From contig CALHXU010000076.1 of assembly GCA_938040365.1 (NCBI GenBank), positions 1 through 46,589 on the forward strand: 46,589 bases of DNA, read 5' to 3'. Positions 17,107 to 25,097 of this stretch are shown one piece after another. Position 1 is the first letter of the stretch. Every line of letters starts with the position of its first letter. Origin of the DNA: an uncultured Acidimicrobiales bacterium (GTDB lineage: Bacteria > Actinomycetota > Acidimicrobiia > Acidimicrobiales > SHLQ01). The translations under genes and the position numbers were made by a program. The notes beneath the pieces are model-generated. The model was not told where the DNA came from. It was given only the letters and a program-made list of their open reading frames with translations, and did no database searches.

Positions 17107-17997
17107 ATGGTCCAATTTCTCGGCCCCACATCCGACCGATCCGCACGGTTCCGCGAGCTGCTCGATGCGCCCGCTCCGGTGCTGCTCCCGGGCTGTTACG
17201 ACGCACTCGGCGCTCGATTGATCGAACAAGCGGGTTTCGACGCGGTGTACATGACCGGCTTTGGTGCCGCGGCGTCGTTGCTCGGTCGTCCAGACGTTGG
17301 ACTATTGGGCCTCGCCGAGATGGCCGACCAGGCTCGGCGCATCGCGTCGGCGACGTCACTTCCGGTGATCGCCGATGCTGACACTGGCTTTGGAAACCCA
17401 ATCAACGCCATCCGCACGGTGCAGATGTACGAACAGGCTGGGGTGAGCGGCCTCCACATCGAAGATCAGGTCCTGCCCAAAAAGTGCGGGCACATGGAAG
17501 GCAAGATCGTCATCCCCGCCGGAGAGTTCGAAGCGAAGATCGGTGCCGCCGCCGACGCCCGTCAGAACCCGAACTTCACGATCATCGCCCGAACCGACGC
17601 CCGAGCTCCCCACGGTCTCGACGAGGCGTTGTCACGGGCGCGAATGGCTCGTGACGCCGGTGCCGACGTGCTCTTTGTTGAGGCGCTCGAGAATCGCGAT
17701 GAACTCGAATTGGTCGCAAAAGAGCTCGCCGATGTGCCCTTGCTCTTCAACTGGGCAGAGGGTGGCAAGACTCCGCCGCTCACGCTCGACGAGATCACAT
17801 CGCTCGGCTTTGCCATGGTGATCATGCCGATATCGACGCTGCTCGCCGCTACCCGCGCCATGCAGGAGGCCCTCGCGCAGCTAAAGACTGACGGCACGCC
17901 GGTCAACGCGGTCGAACAAATGCCGGCATTTGGCGAATTCACCGACCTCATTGGCCTTCCCGAGATCACGAACCTCGAACAGCGATACGGCGCATAG
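17107..17997 (+). CDS. Isocitrate lyase / PEP mutase superfamily protein (2-methylisocitrate lyase or oxaloacetate decarboxylase-like)
   Basis: TIM-barrel enzyme of 296 residues. Diagnostic motifs are DADTGFGN for metal binding, LPKKCGHMEGK with the active-site cysteine loop, and IIARTDAR. The length fits 2-methylisocitrate lyase, carboxyPEP mutase and oxaloacetate decarboxylase relatives. Motifs alone do not choose between cleavage of methylisocitrate and other C-C or C-P reactions, and no prpC or prpD gene is adjacent. The frame is open far upstream to 16711, but that extension runs through the opposing amidohydrolase gene; the ATG at 17107 (MVQFLGPT) gives the family length. Confidence 0.9.
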   Translation: MVQFLGPTSDRSARFRELLDAPAPVLLPGCYDALGARLIEQAGFDAVYMTGFGAAASLLGRPDVGLLGLAEMADQARRIASATSLPVIADADTGFGNPINAIRTVQMYEQAGVSGLHIEDQVLPKKCGHMEGKIVIPAGEFEAKIGAAADARQNPNFTIIARTDARAPHGLDEALSRARMARDAGADVLFVEALENRDELELVAKELADVPLLFNWAEGGKTPPLTLDEITSLGFAMVIMPISTLLAATRAMQEALAQLKTDGTPVNAVEQMPAFGEFTDLIGLPEITNLEQRYGA

Positions 17998-18018
17998 TTC
18001 GAGCACTTGGCGCAAGCC

Positions 18019-19152
18019 TCAATCGAGGAGTCGTTCGGGTCTCGTGAGTATTGGCGACAGGTCATTCCACAGCGGAATCGAAAAGTCGTTCTGCACTTGG
18101 ATGTGCAGCGCGGCGACGCGATTGGCTTTGCGGTCGACGACAAAGCTCGTTCCCGCGTAGCCACCCCAGCCAAACCAACCCGACCCGTCACGACTGACGG
18201 CGCCGCCGAAACCAAACCCGGTCGTGTCACCTACGTTAAAGCCAGAATCGGGAAGGTCACTTTGCACGTGCGGACCGAGCTGATCGGTCATCATCTCGTC
18301 GACCGAAGCCTTTGACAGCACGCGTTGGCCCTGGTGCACGCCGCCGTTTCGCAACATGAGCAGGAAGCGCACATAGTCGTCGATGGTCGAGAAGAATCCG
18401 CCGCCGCACGAGACCATTCGGTCCGGGTCGCCATGGCTTGATTTCCCCCCGGCGGGGTCGACGAGTTCGAGCTCTGGAACTTCGCCTGGGTTGTGTTCCC
18501 AGCACGCCCCGAGCCGGCCGAGCAGCGCGGCATCGGCGTCGAGTCCGGAGTCGACCATTTCCAGAGGTTGAAAGATTCGGCGTGAGAACACGTCGGGAGC
18601 CGGCATTTCCGTCACGTGTTCGATGATCCGCCCGAGCAGATCGTGGGACAGGCTGTAGCGCCACCGCTGCCCCGGCTCGAAGCACATTGGTTGCAGCGAG
18701 AGTTTCTGGCTGAACACTTTCAATGTGTCGTTGCCATGAGCATCGATTCCAGCGTCGTGATACGCCGCATCGACGGGGTGGGCGTGGGGGTCAGATCCCG
18801 AAGCTGGATACGTCAGGCCCGAGGTATGGGTAAGGAGCTGTCGGACCGTAGGTATGCCGCTGGTCTGGCGCCGCTCCGACCATTCGGGCAGCAGCTCCGA
18901 AATCGGTGCATCGAGCGTGAGAAGTCCGTCCTCGACGAGCGCCAGCACCACTGCACTGGTGACCGCCTTGACCGATGAGTAGTACCGGCCCACCGTTTTC
19001 AACGTGAGCGCGTTACCCGCAGGGTCGGCGACCCCGTGAGCGAGGTCGAACCGCCGATCGCCTTCGACGACAACGACGCTCGCGCCCGGAACCACGCCGC
19101 GGTCGACGGCGCGCTCGACGATCGAGCGGATCTGATCGCGTGCATCCTCCAT
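18019..19152 (-). CDS. Beta-lactamase-fold serine hydrolase (class C / EstB-like)
   Basis: Serine hydrolase of 377 residues without a signal peptide, so probably cytoplasmic. The nucleophile motif SxxK is SSVK (in GRYYSSVKAVTS, near residue 60), the second motif is YSL (WRYSLSHDLLG), and the third is a Gly-rich GWGG near the C-terminus, as in EstB-type esterases rather than true lactamases. The substrate is unknown, with an ester, lactone or amide most likely. It begins 14 bp after the SDR stop and is probably co-transcribed with it. Confidence 0.9.
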   Translation of the reverse strand: MEDARDQIRSIVERAVDRGVVPGASVVVVEGDRRFDLAHGVADPAGNALTLKTVGRYYSSVKAVTSAVVLALVEDGLLTLDAPISELLPEWSERRQTSGIPTVRQLLTHTSGLTYPASGSDPHAHPVDAAYHDAGIDAHGNDTLKVFSQKLSLQPMCFEPGQRWRYSLSHDLLGRIIEHVTEMPAPDVFSRRIFQPLEMVDSGLDADAALLGRLGACWEHNPGEVPELELVDPAGGKSSHGDPDRMVSCGGGFFSTIDDYVRFLLMLRNGGVHQGQRVLSKASVDEMMTDQLGPHVQSDLPDSGFNVGDTTGFGFGGAVSRDGSGWFGWGGYAGTSFVVDRKANRVAALHIQVQNDFSIPLWNDLSPILTRPERLLD

Positions 19153-19166
19153 TTTGGAGAGACTAA

Positions 19167-19913
19167 CTACCGCCCGCCGGCTACGTCGATCAGCGCGCCG
19201 TTGACGTAGCTCGCTTCGGGTCCTGCGAGCCAGAGGATGAGGTTGGCGACTTCTTCGGGTTCGCCACCGCGCGCCATTGGAATGCCCTTCGCGACACGGC
19301 TAATTCGGTCGGGCTCTCCGCCCGAAGCGTGAATGTCGGTATGGATTGGACCGGGTCGGACGCAGTTGACGCGGACGCCGGCACCGCCGAGTTCTTTCGA
19401 GAGACCGATCGTTGCCGAATCGACCGCACCCTTGGTCGCGGCATAGTCGACGTATTCGAATGGCGAACCGAGCGTCGATGCCTTCGACGAGACGTTGATG
19501 ACCGAGCCTCCCTTACCGCCTCGTGCGGTGCTCATTCGCCGGGAGGCTTCGCGCATGCACAGCAGCGCGCCGGTGACGTTGACGTTGACCGTCCACGCAA
19601 TTCGGTCGGCGTCGAAGTCGGCGAGTTCTCCCTGTTGGCCAAGTACGCCAACGTTGTTGACCAGTACGTCTGGCACGCCCAGCGTTGCTTCGCATGTATC
19701 GAAGAGGTTGAGCACATCGGCCTCGATCGAGACATCTGCCCGCTCAGCGCGCACCCGAACCCCGAGCGATTCGATCGAGCTGGCGACAAGGTCGGCCGCG
19801 TCCGCATTGGAGTGATAGGAAAAGCAGACGTCATAACCTAACGCGGCTGCGGCTCGCGCTGTCGCCGCGCCAATCCCCCGAGAGCCGCCGGTGATCAACA
19901 TGATTGGAGCCAT
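19167..19913 (-). CDS. SDR-family oxidoreductase
   Basis: Classical short-chain dehydrogenase of 248 residues. The coenzyme motif is TGGSRGIG at about residues 8-15. NNVG replaces the usual NNAG, and the Ser-Tyr-Lys catalytic set appears in NVSSKAS and YVDYAATK. The C-terminal YVNGALIDVAGGR is typical of FabG-like members. A Ser/Tyr rather than acidic residue after beta-2 (FSYHSN) suggests NADPH preference. The substrate is unknown. AGGA lies about 8 bp before the ATG. It probably shares a transcript with the serine hydrolase that follows. Confidence 0.93.
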   Translation of the reverse strand: MAPIMLITGGSRGIGAATARAAAALGYDVCFSYHSNADAADLVASSIESLGVRVRAERADVSIEADVLNLFDTCEATLGVPDVLVNNVGVLGQQGELADFDADRIAWTVNVNVTGALLCMREASRRMSTARGGKGGSVINVSSKASTLGSPFEYVDYAATKGAVDSATIGLSKELGGAGVRVNCVRPGPIHTDIHASGGEPDRISRVAKGIPMARGGEPEEVANLILWLAGPEASYVNGALIDVAGGR

Positions 19914-19975
19914 GACGTGATCCTAGGTGCCGCCGATTTCTCTCGGCGGTGTTGGGCACGAAAGAGACGGGCTAA

Positions 19976-20713
19976 CTAGAGCAGGCGGACGAGAAGCGTG
20001 AGCGCGGAAACTGCGAGCAAGCCGATCACGAGATTTTCAAAGGCGGTAACCGAGATCCGTTCGCGAATGGCCGCGCCGATCGGAAGCGAGACCAGGCTCA
20101 GCGGTATGAGCGCGAGCCCGATCAGCAACGAACTCTGGGTGAAGAGATCGCCCGCTGCTGCGACGCCGAGCTGGCCGACTTGGGTCAGCGTAAAGAACGA
20201 AGCGATGGCAAAGATGAAGGTGTCCCGGTCGATGTCGACGGAGAGAAACCACGGAGTGACGACCGGGCCGGACACACCCGTTGCACCCTGAAAGACGCCA
20301 GCGACTCCGCCGACGAGCGGGGCGAAACGCTTCGCGGTTGGATCGGTCATGGTGAACGAGAAGCTGCTCAGCCGGTTGAAGAGGAAGGCGACCAAAATTG
20401 CAAAGAGAAGCAGGCGGAAGGCTTGCTCTGGGATGAGCGGCAGAACCAACGTGCCGACGACCGACCCAACGATGCCCGCAATCATGAAAACATTGAGCGT
20501 CGTTGCTCGCTCGCGGTGCTCTCGAAGCTTCCAGGCAATGCCGAAGTTGAGCACGAGGTTCGACGGGGCGATGATCAACACCGCATCGACCACGTCGATG
20601 ATCTGCGCAAGGATCGGCAGCATCAGCAGCGGATACCCAAACCCGGCAATCGACTTGATAACCGCGGCGAGACCAGCGATCACAAGGATGAGCAAGAACT
20701 GATCCGATGTCAC
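19976..20713 (-). CDS. TauE/SafE-family anion exporter
   Basis: Integral membrane protein of 245 residues with about eight hydrophobic segments and the paired glycine-rich family features (IKSIAGFGYPLLMLP near the N-terminus and GVFQGATGVSGPVV in the middle). Family members export sulfite, sulfoacetate and related organic anions. The frame stays open to 21037, but the GTG at 20713 is preferred because it overlaps the LysR stop as GTGA and puts the first helix directly at the start (TSDQFLLILVIAG). Coupling to a LysR regulator suggests inducible export of a specific anion. Confidence 0.9.
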   Translation of the reverse strand: MTSDQFLLILVIAGLAAVIKSIAGFGYPLLMLPILAQIIDVVDAVLIIAPSNLVLNFGIAWKLREHRERATTLNVFMIAGIVGSVVGTLVLPLIPEQAFRLLLFAILVAFLFNRLSSFSFTMTDPTAKRFAPLVGGVAGVFQGATGVSGPVVTPWFLSVDIDRDTFIFAIASFFTLTQVGQLGVAAAGDLFTQSSLLIGLALIPLSLVSLPIGAAIRERISVTAFENLVIGLLAVSALTLLVRLL

Positions 20714-21600
20714 GACTGCTTTCCATCGGCAGCGCTCGCATCGCCCATGAGCATTGCGGTGAACCGCCTCAGGGCCGCGGTAAGGGGGCGGTCGGTTCTC
20801 CACCCGAGGCTCAGCACCCGTTCGGCCAGTGGAACTTCGACCGCTCGCCGCAGCACGTGCGGTTCTCGTTCGGCGTCGACCGCTGGCAGGACTGTCCAGC
20901 CCATACCGAGGCGAACCATCTCGCAGAGAACTGCGGGCTGAGAACTCTCGGCGACGACGTTGACCGAAGCACCCCGTCGTTCGAGTTGGCGTGTTGCGAT
21001 GTGGCGCGTACGCGAGCCTGCGGGGAACCCGACCCATGGACCCCAGGTGTGCGGGCGCCCAATGCTCGTACCCGGTGGCGCATAGACAAACAATGGCTCA
21101 GACACGAGTGGCCGAAGTTCGAGGCCGTTCGACGTCGGCGGCGCAACCGCTACCACAACGTCGAGTTCACCAGCACTGAGCTGGTCGAAGAGGGCCGCCG
21201 AGGGGTCGACACTGAGCTGGACCGAAATCTCGGGGTGGATCGAGGCAAAGCGCACGAGCGTCTCGCCGAAGTGATGAACGGCGGCGGTGTCGGTCATCCC
21301 CGCGCGTATCTGTCCGGTTTCGCCAGTGCGGACCTCGTCGGCCCAACGGGCCAAGCCATCGAGTTCACCCAGAACCGCTCGAGCGTGGACGCTTGCTCGT
21401 ACCCCTTCTGGGGTCGGCACGCGCGAGCGACCCTCTTTGGAGAAGAGCACAATGCCGAGCCGTCGTTCGAGCTCCGCGATTCCCTGTGAGAACGCGGAGG
21501 TGCTTACGCCAAGCTCGCCAGCAGCCTCGCTCCAACCGCCGCGATCGATGGCGGCAACGAGATATGAGAGCTGGGTTGGCGAAGGGGTTTGCGAGGCCAC
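20710..21600 (-). CDS. LysR-family transcriptional regulator
   Basis: Regulator of 296 residues. The N-terminal winged helix-turn-helix (about 8-66: TQLSYLVAAIDRGGWSEAAG..., STSAFSQGIAELERRLG) is followed by a periplasmic-binding-like effector domain. It is translationally coupled to the TauE/SafE exporter, the most likely target, and diverges from ino1. The start is GTG at 21600. A 16-bp perfect inverted repeat lies 18 bp upstream of this start. Confidence 0.93.
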   Translation of the reverse strand: MASQTPSPTQLSYLVAAIDRGGWSEAAGELGVSTSAFSQGIAELERRLGIVLFSKEGRSRVPTPEGVRASVHARAVLGELDGLARWADEVRTGETGQIRAGMTDTAAVHHFGETLVRFASIHPEISVQLSVDPSAALFDQLSAGELDVVVAVAPPTSNGLELRPLVSEPLFVYAPPGTSIGRPHTWGPWVGFPAGSRTRHIATRQLERRGASVNVVAESSQPAVLCEMVRLGMGWTVLPAVDAEREPHVLRRAVEVPLAERVLSLGWRTDRPLTAALRRFTAMLMGDASAADGKQS

Positions 21601-21618
21601 ACCAACAGGTTAGGAGCA

Positions 21619-21634
21619 CTTCACGATAGTGAAG
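21619..21634. promoter_or_regulatory. Candidate LysR operator
   Basis: CTTCAC-GATA-GTGAAG, a perfect 6+6 inverted repeat that contains a T-N11-A pair (21620/21632), lies between the divergent LysR and ino1 genes. Its position and form fit an autoregulatory LysR-type site. Confidence 0.45.
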
Positions 21635-21686
21635 CATGTCTTTACAAATTCGTTCGATGGTTCAGACTCTGCATAGTTTGTGAGTC

Positions 21687-22991
21687 ATGACTTCAGCACG
21701 CGAAATTGCACCCGCATCCGGAAAGCTCGGACTTCTTATGCCCGGCCTCGGCGCCGTGGCCTCGACCGTGATCGCAGGCGTTCTGCAATCGCGACAGACC
21801 GGCGAAGCCCCTCTGGGGTCGGTGTCACAGATGGCCCACATCCGCCTTGGCAAGCGCGAAGAAGGGCGCAACCCGCTCATCAACGAGTTCGTGCCACTCG
21901 CCGACCTCGACGACCTCGTCTTTGGCGGATGGGACCCCCTCTCACCGAACGCGCTCGAAGCTGCCCGCACCGCAGGCGTAATGAAAGATGGCGACCTCGC
22001 CGCAATCTCGGGCGAGCTCGAAGGCGTCGTAGCAATGGACGCGGTGTTCGACCAGAAGTGGGTCAGCCGTATCGAAGGCGTTCGCGTGAAATCTGAGACC
22101 AACAAGTGGGATCAAGCCGCAGCGCTCATTGCTGACATCGAACGCTTCCGTACCGAGAACGAATGTGACCGCCTCGTGATGGTCTGGTGCGGATCGACCG
22201 AGGCCTTCCAAGAACCATCGGCTGTTCACGCCTCGATCGAGGCGTTCGAGCAGGGGCTTAAAGATGATGATGACAACATCTCGCCAAGCCAGATCTACGC
22301 CTATGCGGCGCTGCTTAGCGGCGTCCCCTTCGCAAACGGCGCACCAAACCTCACCACCGACCTTGACTGCATCGTCGAACTCGCAAAGCGTGAGGGTGTG
22401 CCGATCGCTGGCAAGGACTTCAAGACCGGCCAGACGCTTATCAAGACGCTCATCGCTCCTGGCCTCAAGTCCCGCATGCTCGGTATCCGCGGCTGGTACT
22501 CGACCAACATCTTGGGCAACCGTGACGGTGAGGTGCTCGACGCACCGGAAAACTTCCAGACCAAAGAGAACTCGAAGCTGGGCGTACTCGACACGATCCT
22601 GCAGCCAGAGGTCTACCCCTCGCTCTACGGCAACATCGATCACAAAGTGCGAATCGATTACTACCCACCTCGCGGCGACGAGAAAGAAGGCTGGGACAAC
22701 ATCGACATCTTTGGTTGGCTCGGCTACCCAATGCAGATCAAGATCAACTTGCTCGCCCGCGACTCGATCCTTGCGGCGCCGATCGTCCTCGACCTCGCAC
22801 TCTTTATGGACCTTGCACATCGCGCCGGCGAGTCTGGTGTCCAAGAGTGGCTGAGCTTCTACTTCAAGGCTCCGCAAAGCGCGACGGTCAACGACCCCGA
22901 GCACGACATCTTTATTCAGCAAACCAAGCTGAAGAACACGTTGCGCGAATGGATGGGCGAAGTTCCCGTCACCCACTCAGAAGCCGGTTAA
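21687..22991 (+). CDS. ino1: Myo-inositol-3-phosphate synthase
   Basis: Converts glucose-6-phosphate to inositol-3-phosphate with NAD+, the entry to inositol lipids and mycothiol in Actinobacteria. At 434 residues it has an N-terminal nucleotide loop (GLLMPGLGAVASTVIAGV), the mid-protein VWCGSTE segment and the lysine-bearing GKDFKTGQT loop of the active site. NILGNRDGEVL and the KTKENSK-type region (NFQTKENSKLGV) fit the family. ATG at 21687. It is divergent from the LysR gene; the intergenic inverted repeat may affect it too. Confidence 0.93.
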   Translation: MTSAREIAPASGKLGLLMPGLGAVASTVIAGVLQSRQTGEAPLGSVSQMAHIRLGKREEGRNPLINEFVPLADLDDLVFGGWDPLSPNALEAARTAGVMKDGDLAAISGELEGVVAMDAVFDQKWVSRIEGVRVKSETNKWDQAAALIADIERFRTENECDRLVMVWCGSTEAFQEPSAVHASIEAFEQGLKDDDDNISPSQIYAYAALLSGVPFANGAPNLTTDLDCIVELAKREGVPIAGKDFKTGQTLIKTLIAPGLKSRMLGIRGWYSTNILGNRDGEVLDAPENFQTKENSKLGVLDTILQPEVYPSLYGNIDHKVRIDYYPPRGDEKEGWDNIDIFGWLGYPMQIKINLLARDSILAAPIVLDLALFMDLAHRAGESGVQEWLSFYFKAPQSATVNDPEHDIFIQQTKLKNTLREWMGEVPVTHSEAG

Positions 22992-23004
22992 AGCCAGCTC
23001 CGAG

Positions 23005-23113
23005 GGACTCGGCCTCCGGCAGACCGCAGAGCACACCGAGCGAAGCGGATGTGCGATTGCGGCGAGTTACAGAGCACACCGAGCGAAGCGAATGTGCGAT
23101 TGTCGGCGAATTA
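23005..23113. repeat. Intergenic repeat pair plus dispersed core
   Basis: The core GGACTCGGCCTCCGG (23005-23019), also present twice in 1-271, is followed by two 43-44 bp direct repeats (23027-23069 and 23070-23113) starting CAGAGCACACCGAGCGAAGC and differing at only a few bases. The second copy runs into the stop of the sulfotransferase gene. There is no spacer between copies and only two units, so this is not a CRISPR. Confidence 0.8.
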
Positions 23114-23998
23114 GAGCCAGCTGAGGGTGCCTTCGGGGAGCATTTCGCGCAGCGCCTGGTTCGATGCGTCGAATACGTGGCCAAAGCGTTCACGGATTTC
23201 TGGGTCGACCGGGTCGTACTCGCGCTTGTTGTAGAGCGGGTAGTCCACGCCAGTCAGCGGAGGCAGCCCAAGAAAGTCGGTTGCTTTGCGAACAACGGCC
23301 TCGGGGTTTTCCGACATCTGGGACGAGTCCAAGACGAGCACGTTGTCGCTGCCAAAGAGATCGAAGTACCGCTGGAGCTGTTCGGCGTACTGACCGCGAC
23401 TGAGATATGCGTGGTGGATGTGCGGCAGTGAAATGTAGGTCGGGTCGGCACTGAGCTTTTCGACCTCGCCTTCGAGGCGACTCGGTTCGGCTTCAAACGC
23501 AGCTTCGAGGCCGAGCGTTTCGAATCCGCGCTTCGTCTCGTGGTTGTGATGCGAGATGGCACGATCCAACGGCTCTCGAAGAACGGCGAGTATGCGAGCG
23601 TTTGGGTTGACCGCATGGATCCGTTCTGGGATGAACGGGCTGAACAGGTAGTACGGAGCGCCCTCACCAACAGCTGGAGTCACCCCATGTTCTTTTTCTT
23701 GCGCGAGCAGTGTCGAGACACGAGGGAAGTTCCCTACGTACCAATCGAGCGACTTGTCGTAGTTGGTATCGAAATAGTGGACGCCCTTAGCCCGGCGCGG
23801 TCCGTGCACGAGCTCGTGGGAAAGCAAGTAGATGAATAGCGACGTCGTTCCGCCACGCTGGGTTCCAACGACATAAAAGTTCGGTACGGCTCGATCGGAG
23901 GGATCGAGCTGGCCGACGTTGCGGTTGACCCACACGTAGGCATCGCGAATTGGTTGGGGAAGCGCGGTTGCCTTCCCGAGCGCCTTACGCCCAATCAT
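23111..23998 (-). CDS. PAPS-dependent sulfotransferase (heparan-sulfotransferase-like)
   Basis: Sulfotransferase of 295 residues. The 5'-phosphosulfate loop is VVGTQRGGTTSLF (about residues 44-56) and the 3'-phosphate site is LREPLDRAISHH, arranged as in the carbohydrate (heparan N-/O-) sulfotransferase group. It probably transfers sulfate from PAPS to a glycan hydroxyl or amino group in the cytoplasm. It is the last gene of the EPS operon, and its ATG overlaps the previous gene by 14 bp behind a strong AGGAGG. It is the second sulfotransferase domain in the locus. Confidence 0.9.
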   Translation of the reverse strand: MIGRKALGKATALPQPIRDAYVWVNRNVGQLDPSDRAVPNFYVVGTQRGGTTSLFIYLLSHELVHGPRRAKGVHYFDTNYDKSLDWYVGNFPRVSTLLAQEKEHGVTPAVGEGAPYYLFSPFIPERIHAVNPNARILAVLREPLDRAISHHNHETKRGFETLGLEAAFEAEPSRLEGEVEKLSADPTYISLPHIHHAYLSRGQYAEQLQRYFDLFGSDNVLVLDSSQMSENPEAVVRKATDFLGLPPLTGVDYPLYNKREYDPVDPEIRERFGHVFDASNQALREMLPEGTLSWL

Positions 23999-25097
23999 CG
24001 AGCATCCTCCTCAAGGTCTCTTCGGTTTCCTTGTGACGGGGGGTGTCGAGCGCACCGGCTTCGTTGTGGCGCGCACACACCTCGAGTAAGTACATGATGT
24101 GCAGCAGTCGATGATGTGCCTGTGGGATTCCCTGTTCGGCGAGCTCGAGGGTCGCACCGCCAAAGCCAGAGCCATATTGGTAGTGCAGGTGCAACGCATC
24201 GAGGCCGGTGGGCACGCCCGACGTTGCGCGCTCCCAATCCCAGATCGCGAGTCGTCCATCTGAGGTTCGGCCGGTGTTCCACGGCGACCAGTCACCGTGC
24301 CAAGCCGAAACTTCAAGGGCGGCAAAGAACGGGTCGGCTATCACCTGTGAGATCGCAGAATTGAACAGTGGCTGCGGCTCGTCACCAAGCCGATCGCCGA
24401 GCTCTGCCCACCATGCTGACTCGCTGACGCTGGCGCCCTCGTGCACCCGTGAACGCAAGAACTCACGGAGGGTTTCGTTTGGCATTTCACCGATCGTCAC
24501 ACCGAGGTCATCGACGAGGTCGAGTGGAGCGGTTACGAGCAGAGCGCTGTCGCCGAAGGATCCATCGTGGAGCACCTCGGGTGTGACAACCTCGGGCAAC
24601 GGCGACTCCATAAGTGCCGACAACCAGACGGTTTCGTTCTCAACCATCTTTTTCGTGTGGGAATCAGGACCCAGCTTGGCGACCGCGACGAGACGGTCAT
24701 CGTTGTAGCACCGCACGATCGGCTTGAGGTTTGGTCGCGGCGGACCAACGGCGACCGAGAGTTGCACAGCGACGCCCAAGATCTCAGAGAGGTGCGAGCG
24801 GAGCGTTCCGACCGGGTCTGGCGAACGCACCGACCAATCGGCCTTTCGACGTGAGACGAGCGGCGAGAGTGAGCTGGCCATACTGCGAACCGTCGAGTTT
24901 GATGATCGAGAACTCGCCATTCGCTCGAGGGCGTCGCTCATTGCGACCCGACAGGCAACATCGACGACGACCCGGGGGCTGTTCGCACGCGGCAGGGCGG
25001 CATAACGCTCGGCCGAACCATCCTCGTCGCCAACGACGAGTGTTCCGGCGGGTCCAGTAAGAACTCTCTGCCACCAATCATGGCTCGTTGCGCTCAT
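23985..25097 (-). CDS. Phosphotransferase-fold protein (aminoglycoside/choline-kinase-like)
   Basis: Protein of 370 residues. Its C-terminal half has the APH-type kinase signature: WHGDWSPWNTGR (Brenner-like HGDxxxxN) followed about ten residues later by IWDWERA, the metal-binding DW(E) motif. An upstream KLGPDSHTKKMVENE region may supply the ATP lysine and its Glu partner. The first 95 residues are not recognisable. Within an EPS operon it may phosphorylate a sugar, nucleotide-sugar or glycan, but the substrate is not known. TGATG overlap of 1 bp with the preceding gene. Confidence 0.72.
   Translation of the reverse strand: MSATSHDWWQRVLTGPAGTLVVGDEDGSAERYAALPRANSPRVVVDVACRVAMSDALERMASSRSSNSTVRSMASSLSPLVSRRKADWSVRSPDPVGTLRSHLSEILGVAVQLSVAVGPPRPNLKPIVRCYNDDRLVAVAKLGPDSHTKKMVENETVWLSALMESPLPEVVTPEVLHDGSFGDSALLVTAPLDLVDDLGVTIGEMPNETLREFLRSRVHEGASVSESAWWAELGDRLGDEPQPLFNSAISQVIADPFFAALEVSAWHGDWSPWNTGRTSDGRLAIWDWERATSGVPTGLDALHLHYQYGSGFGGATLELAEQGIPQAHHRLLHIMYLLEVCARHNEAGALDTPRHKETEETLRRMLDDWA

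Noticed and set aside
20714-21037. N-terminal extension of the TauE/SafE gene
   Set aside because: It lies inside the LysR gene on another frame, is Arg-rich, and the GTGA overlap gives a better start.
23027-23113. Possible CRISPR remnant
   Set aside because: Only two direct repeats with no spacer between them and no cas genes.
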